Assembly: GCF_021391535.1 (NCBI RefSeq)
Contig: NZ_CP090066.1
Location: 3,547,501 to 3,611,500, forward strand
Source: Aurantimonas sp. HBX-1
Lineage (GTDB): Bacteria > Pseudomonadota > Alphaproteobacteria > Rhizobiales > Rhizobiaceae
Direction: 5' to 3'
DNA: 64,000 bases
Of this stretch, positions 61,280 through 64,000 are shown one piece after another. The number at the start of each line of letters is the position of its first letter. Position 1 is the first letter of the stretch. Made by a program: the position numbers and the translations under genes. The notes beneath the pieces were generated by a model that saw nothing but the letters and a program-made list of their open reading frames with translations, ran no database searches and was not told the DNA's origin.

Positions 61280-61343
61280 GATGATCTCCGTCGCGATGTT
61301 TCGGGCCCGACGCGAATTCGGGCGGGCGCCCGAGCCGCCGCGA

Positions 61344-62201
61344 TCAGCTGCGCAGCAGCTCGTTGATCGAGGTCTTCGAGCGGGTGCGCTCGTCCACCCG
61401 CTTGACGATCACGGCGCAATAGAGGCCGGGGCCCGGCTCGCCGTTGCCCATCGGATTGGCCGCCGGCAGCGAGCCCGCGACGACCACCGAATAGGGCGGC
61501 ACCTCGCCATAGGTTATCGAGCCGGTGGCGCGATCGACGATCTTGGTCGACTGGCCGATATAGACGCCCATGCCGAGAACCGAGCCCTCGCGCACGATGC
61601 AGCCCTCGACCACCTCGGAGCGGGCGCCGATGAAGCAGTTGTCCTCGATGATCGTCGGACCCGCCTGCAGCGGCTCCAGCACGCCGCCGATGCCGACGCC
61701 GCCGGAGAGGTGGACGTTCTTGCCGATCTGGGCGCAGGAGCCGACCGTCGCCCAGCTGTCGACCATCGTGCCGGTGTCGACATAGGCGCCGAGATTGACG
61801 AAGGACGGCATCAGGACGACGTCCTTGCCGATGAAGGCGCCCCTGCGGACGATCGAGCCCGGCACGGCACGGAAGCCCGCCTCGCGGAAGCGGTTCTCGC
61901 CCCAGCCCTGGAACTTCGACGGCACCTTGTCCCACCAGGTGGCGCCGCCGGCGCCGCCCTCGATGACGCTCATCTCGTTGAGCCGGAACGACAGCAGCAC
62001 TGCCTTCTTCAGCCACTGGTGCACCGTCCAGGTGCCGTCCCCACCGCGCGTCGCGACCCGCGCCTCGCCGCTGTCGAGCATCTCCATCGCCGTCTCGACC
62101 GCCTCTCGCACCGGGCCGGTGGTCGAAGCGGAGACGTTGTTCCGCTCCTCGAAGGCGCGTTCGATGGTCGATTCGAGGGCGGCGCGGTCCGGCGCGGTCA
62201 T
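61344..62201 (-). CDS. dapD: Tetrahydrodipicolinate N-succinyltransferase DapD
   Basis: Succinylates tetrahydrodipicolinate in lysine/diaminopimelate synthesis; DapE later removes the succinyl group. The 285-residue protein has an alpha N-terminal domain and a left-handed beta-helix of hexapeptide repeats (VRRGAFIGKDVVLMPSFVNLG, GSCAQIGKNVHLSGGVGIGG, EDNCFIGARSEVVEGCIVRE). EVPPYSVVVAGSLP closes the helix. The ATG at 62201 follows CCAGGAGC. Confidence 0.96.
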   Translation of the reverse strand: MTAPDRAALESTIERAFEERNNVSASTTGPVREAVETAMEMLDSGEARVATRGGDGTWTVHQWLKKAVLLSFRLNEMSVIEGGAGGATWWDKVPSKFQGWGENRFREAGFRAVPGSIVRRGAFIGKDVVLMPSFVNLGAYVDTGTMVDSWATVGSCAQIGKNVHLSGGVGIGGVLEPLQAGPTIIEDNCFIGARSEVVEGCIVREGSVLGMGVYIGQSTKIVDRATGSITYGEVPPYSVVVAGSLPAANPMGNGEPGPGLYCAVIVKRVDERTRSKTSINELLRS

Positions 62202-62311
62202 CGGCGGGCTCCTGGAAAAGCGGGAGAAACGGGCGGCTGGCGCCCTGTCGAAATCGGTGCGGACCCTAGTTGAAGGCCCTTGAGGAATCAATTCGAGCAG
62301 GCGAGGCATTC

Positions 62312-63163
62312 GTGACGCAAGAGACACCCCGCGACCAGAACGGCTGGGATCCGTTTCCCAGTTCGCAGCGGGACCGGCAGGACGTGGAAGCCATCCCGGC
62401 GACGGCGCAGACACGATCGCCCACCTATCGCCTCGCCTTCGACGACTCCGACTTCCTGACCCGCGAGGAGCTGCGCGGCGTGCGGCTGCAGCTCGAACTG
62501 GTGAAGCCCGAGATGGCGCTCAACGAGGCGGGCATCCTCTCGACGGTGATCCTGTTCGGCGGCGCGCGCATCCCGGAACCCGGCACCGCAGCCTGGGCGG
62601 CGCGCAACCCGGTGCAGAAGCGCAATCTCGAGGCGAACTCACGCTATTACGAGGAGGCGCGGCGCTTCGCCCGCTTCGCCTCGCAGCACTCGGCCGACAC
62701 GCATGGCGGCAAGGAGTTCGTCATCGTCACCGGCGGCGGGCCGGGCGTCATGGAGGCCGGCAATCGCGGCGCCGCCGATGTCGGCGCGGTGTCGATCGGC
62801 CTCAACATCACGCTGCCGCACGAGCAGGCGCCGAACCCCTACACGACGCCGGAACTCTCGTTCAACTTCCACTATTTCGCGATCCGCAAGATGCACTTTC
62901 TCTTGCGGGCCAAGGCGATGGCGATCTTCCCGGGCGGGTTCGGCACGCTGGACGAGTTGTTCGAAGGCCTGACGCTGATCCAGACGCGGCGGATGCAGCG
63001 CATCCCGGTGATCCTGTTCGGCGAGGAATTCTGGCGCCGCGTCATCAATTTCGAGGCGCTGGCGGAAGAAGGCACGATCGCGCCGTCAGACCTCGACCTG
63101 ATCACCTTCGCCGACACGGCGGAGGACGGCTGGAAGGCGATCCGCGACTTCTACGAATTCTGA
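62312..63163 (+). CDS. LOG-family protein (TIGR00730-type nucleoside monophosphate ribohydrolase)
   Basis: The 283-residue protein carries the LOG motifs VTGGGPGVMEAGNRGA and FPGGFGTLDELFEGLT, with the catalytic Arg/Glu pair. STVILFGGARIPEPG lies before them and TPELSFNFHYFAIRKMHF between. Relatives release cytokinin-like bases or act as AMP/pyrimidine nucleotide hydrolases. I start at GTG 62312 (then TQETPRDQNGWDP); a TTG at 62270 adds 14 residues. It diverges from dapD and converges on the ChaN-like gene. Confidence 0.88.
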   Translation: MTQETPRDQNGWDPFPSSQRDRQDVEAIPATAQTRSPTYRLAFDDSDFLTREELRGVRLQLELVKPEMALNEAGILSTVILFGGARIPEPGTAAWAARNPVQKRNLEANSRYYEEARRFARFASQHSADTHGGKEFVIVTGGGPGVMEAGNRGAADVGAVSIGLNITLPHEQAPNPYTTPELSFNFHYFAIRKMHFLLRAKAMAIFPGGFGTLDELFEGLTLIQTRRMQRIPVILFGEEFWRRVINFEALAEEGTIAPSDLDLITFADTAEDGWKAIRDFYEF

Positions 63164-63173
63164 AACGCCCGGC

Positions 63174-63190
63174 CTGAGCTTCCGGCTCAG
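63174..63190. terminator. Hairpin between LOG and ChaN-like genes
   Basis: CTGAGC / GCTCAG with loop TTCCG; the right arm includes the reverse-strand stop of the ChaN-like gene. There is no long T-run. Confidence 0.4.
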
Positions 63191-64000
63191 TCGGCGGTGC
63201 GGCCCATCCGCTCGCGCAGCGCGGCGCAATGGTCGGTGACGTCGGCGCGCGGCGTGAAGATGGTGAAGTCGTACGGCGCTGGCGAATCCTGCTTCAGGCC
63301 GTAATCGGCCTGCGAGCCGGCCGCGTCGCTGACTTCAACCATCTGGACCGAGACCGATTTCGACTCCGGCTCGCGGGCCGCGAGGATGGCGGGCACCGCC
63401 CGGTCGGTGCGGACATGGCCGGCACCGGCGATCAGGACGGCGCTGCCGCTCTCTCTCGCCGCACCGATCAGCGCATCGGCCATCGCGCCGTCGCGGGCGC
63501 GCTGCACGACGCTCATCGGCTCGATCGCGGCATCCGGCATCAGGCCGCAATGCGCCTCGCGGATGGCGTCGGCAAGTTCCTCGGACTGTGCCCGGGGCAG
63601 CGGGTCGTTCAGCGACAGGCGTGCGACGTCTTCCGCCGACAGCGCCTTCAGGCCGCCCTTGGAGATCGCGCCGACCATCGCGTCGTCGAGATTGCCGGGT
63701 GCCATCGAAAGATCGTTCTGAACGGCGGCCTCAAAGATCGGCCGGTAGATCGAGAAGTCCGGCCAGCCGCGCTCGGTCCATTCGAGCTCGCGGGCAAGCG
63801 CCGCCAGATCGCTCCCGCCGGATTCGCGGAAGCTGTCGAGGGCCGCGCCGAAACGCTCGGGGATCATCTCGAACACCACGGAGGGCGTCGTGCCGGCCCG
63901 GGCGAGGTCGGCCACGATGTCGGCCTGCAGCCGGTGATGGTCCGGATTGTCGTGGATCTCGCCGAGCAGCACGTAGCGGGCGGACCTTGCCTCCTCGAGC
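63187..64000 (-). CDS. ChaN-family haem-regulated protein (partial)
   Basis: The open frame runs off the right window edge, so the N-terminus, probably including a lipoprotein signal, is missing. The visible ~270 residues start LEEARSARYVLLGEIHDNPDHHRLQ, followed by VVFEMIPERFGAAL, HCGLMPDAAIEPMSVVQRARDG and VLIAGAGHVRTDRAVP. This is the ChaN fold, with the conserved GE-H-D-H set that binds haem or iron in Campylobacter ChaN. Function in this group is not firmly known. The ATG at 63972 is internal and not the start. Confidence 0.85.
   Translation of the reverse strand, partial: LEEARSARYVLLGEIHDNPDHHRLQADIVADLARAGTTPSVVFEMIPERFGAALDSFRESGGSDLAALARELEWTERGWPDFSIYRPIFEAAVQNDLSMAPGNLDDAMVGAISKGGLKALSAEDVARLSLNDPLPRAQSEELADAIREAHCGLMPDAAIEPMSVVQRARDGAMADALIGAARESGSAVLIAGAGHVRTDRAVPAILAAREPESKSVSVQMVEVSDAAGSQADYGLKQDSPAPYDFTIFTPRADVTDHCAALRERMGRTAD

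Overview
The window is GC-rich DNA with short intergenic gaps and very long antisense shadow frames. Its gene content points to an alphaproteobacterium of the order Hyphomicrobiales (Rhizobiales). Supporting signs are the def-fmt-truA / dapE / dapD neighbourhood with rmuC and argB nearby, a single-domain XylG, a Zur-type znu cluster, and palindromic repeats of the CTCCCCC...GGGGGAG type that are common in that order. The genus cannot be fixed from the sequence alone. I see no rRNA, tRNA, CRISPR array, insertion sequence or prophage. I support 55 protein genes; the genes at both window edges are cut.

Layout. (1) 1-4756: a redox and signalling block, with a thioredoxin fused to an Lgt-like membrane domain, dsbD (apparently frameshifted near its end) and a divergent QseB/PmrA-like two-component system with a PmrA-type box between them. 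(2) 4917-8307: a minus-strand group of GMC oxidoreductase, MBL-fold hydrolase and SDR-like protein. (3) 8501-11756: a complete zinc uptake unit, znuA divergent from znuC-znuB-zur. (4) 11836-13898: cupin, ribokinase and cytochrome b561. (5) 13907-18556: the most unusual block. A tightly overlapped minus-strand operon (MDR dehydrogenase, PTPS-like protein, glycosyltransferase, methyltransferase) faces a divergent GTP cyclohydrolase II. It looks like an uncharacterised pathway for a GTP-derived, glycosylated and possibly methylated product. (6) 18573-23226: FkbM methyltransferase coupled to the glucan synthase MdoH, then a CRTAC1 beta-propeller protein whose start lies in a palindromic repeat.

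(7) 23490-42644: sugar catabolism. A di-heme cytochrome gene is coupled to a ROK repressor that diverges from xylFHG. On the minus strand a LacI-controlled block (isomerase/epimerase, Gfo/Idh/MocA dehydrogenase and a second sugar ABC transporter) runs into xylA and xylB. The window therefore encodes the complete isomerase route for D-xylose (import by XylFHG, XylA, XylB) plus uptake and oxidation of a second, unidentified sugar or polyol. A Tat-exported aldo/keto reductase, a DUF6064-like membrane protein and an outer-membrane barrel follow.

(8) 42898-64000: mostly core genes, namely propionyl-CoA ligase, argB, HAD nucleotidase, an exported serine protease, rmuC, def-fmt-truA, dapE, dapD, lytic transglycosylase and LOG-family protein. 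An ectoine-type ehuBCDA uptake operon sits between truA and dapE. Several convergent gene pairs end in short palindromes that contain the stop codons themselves.
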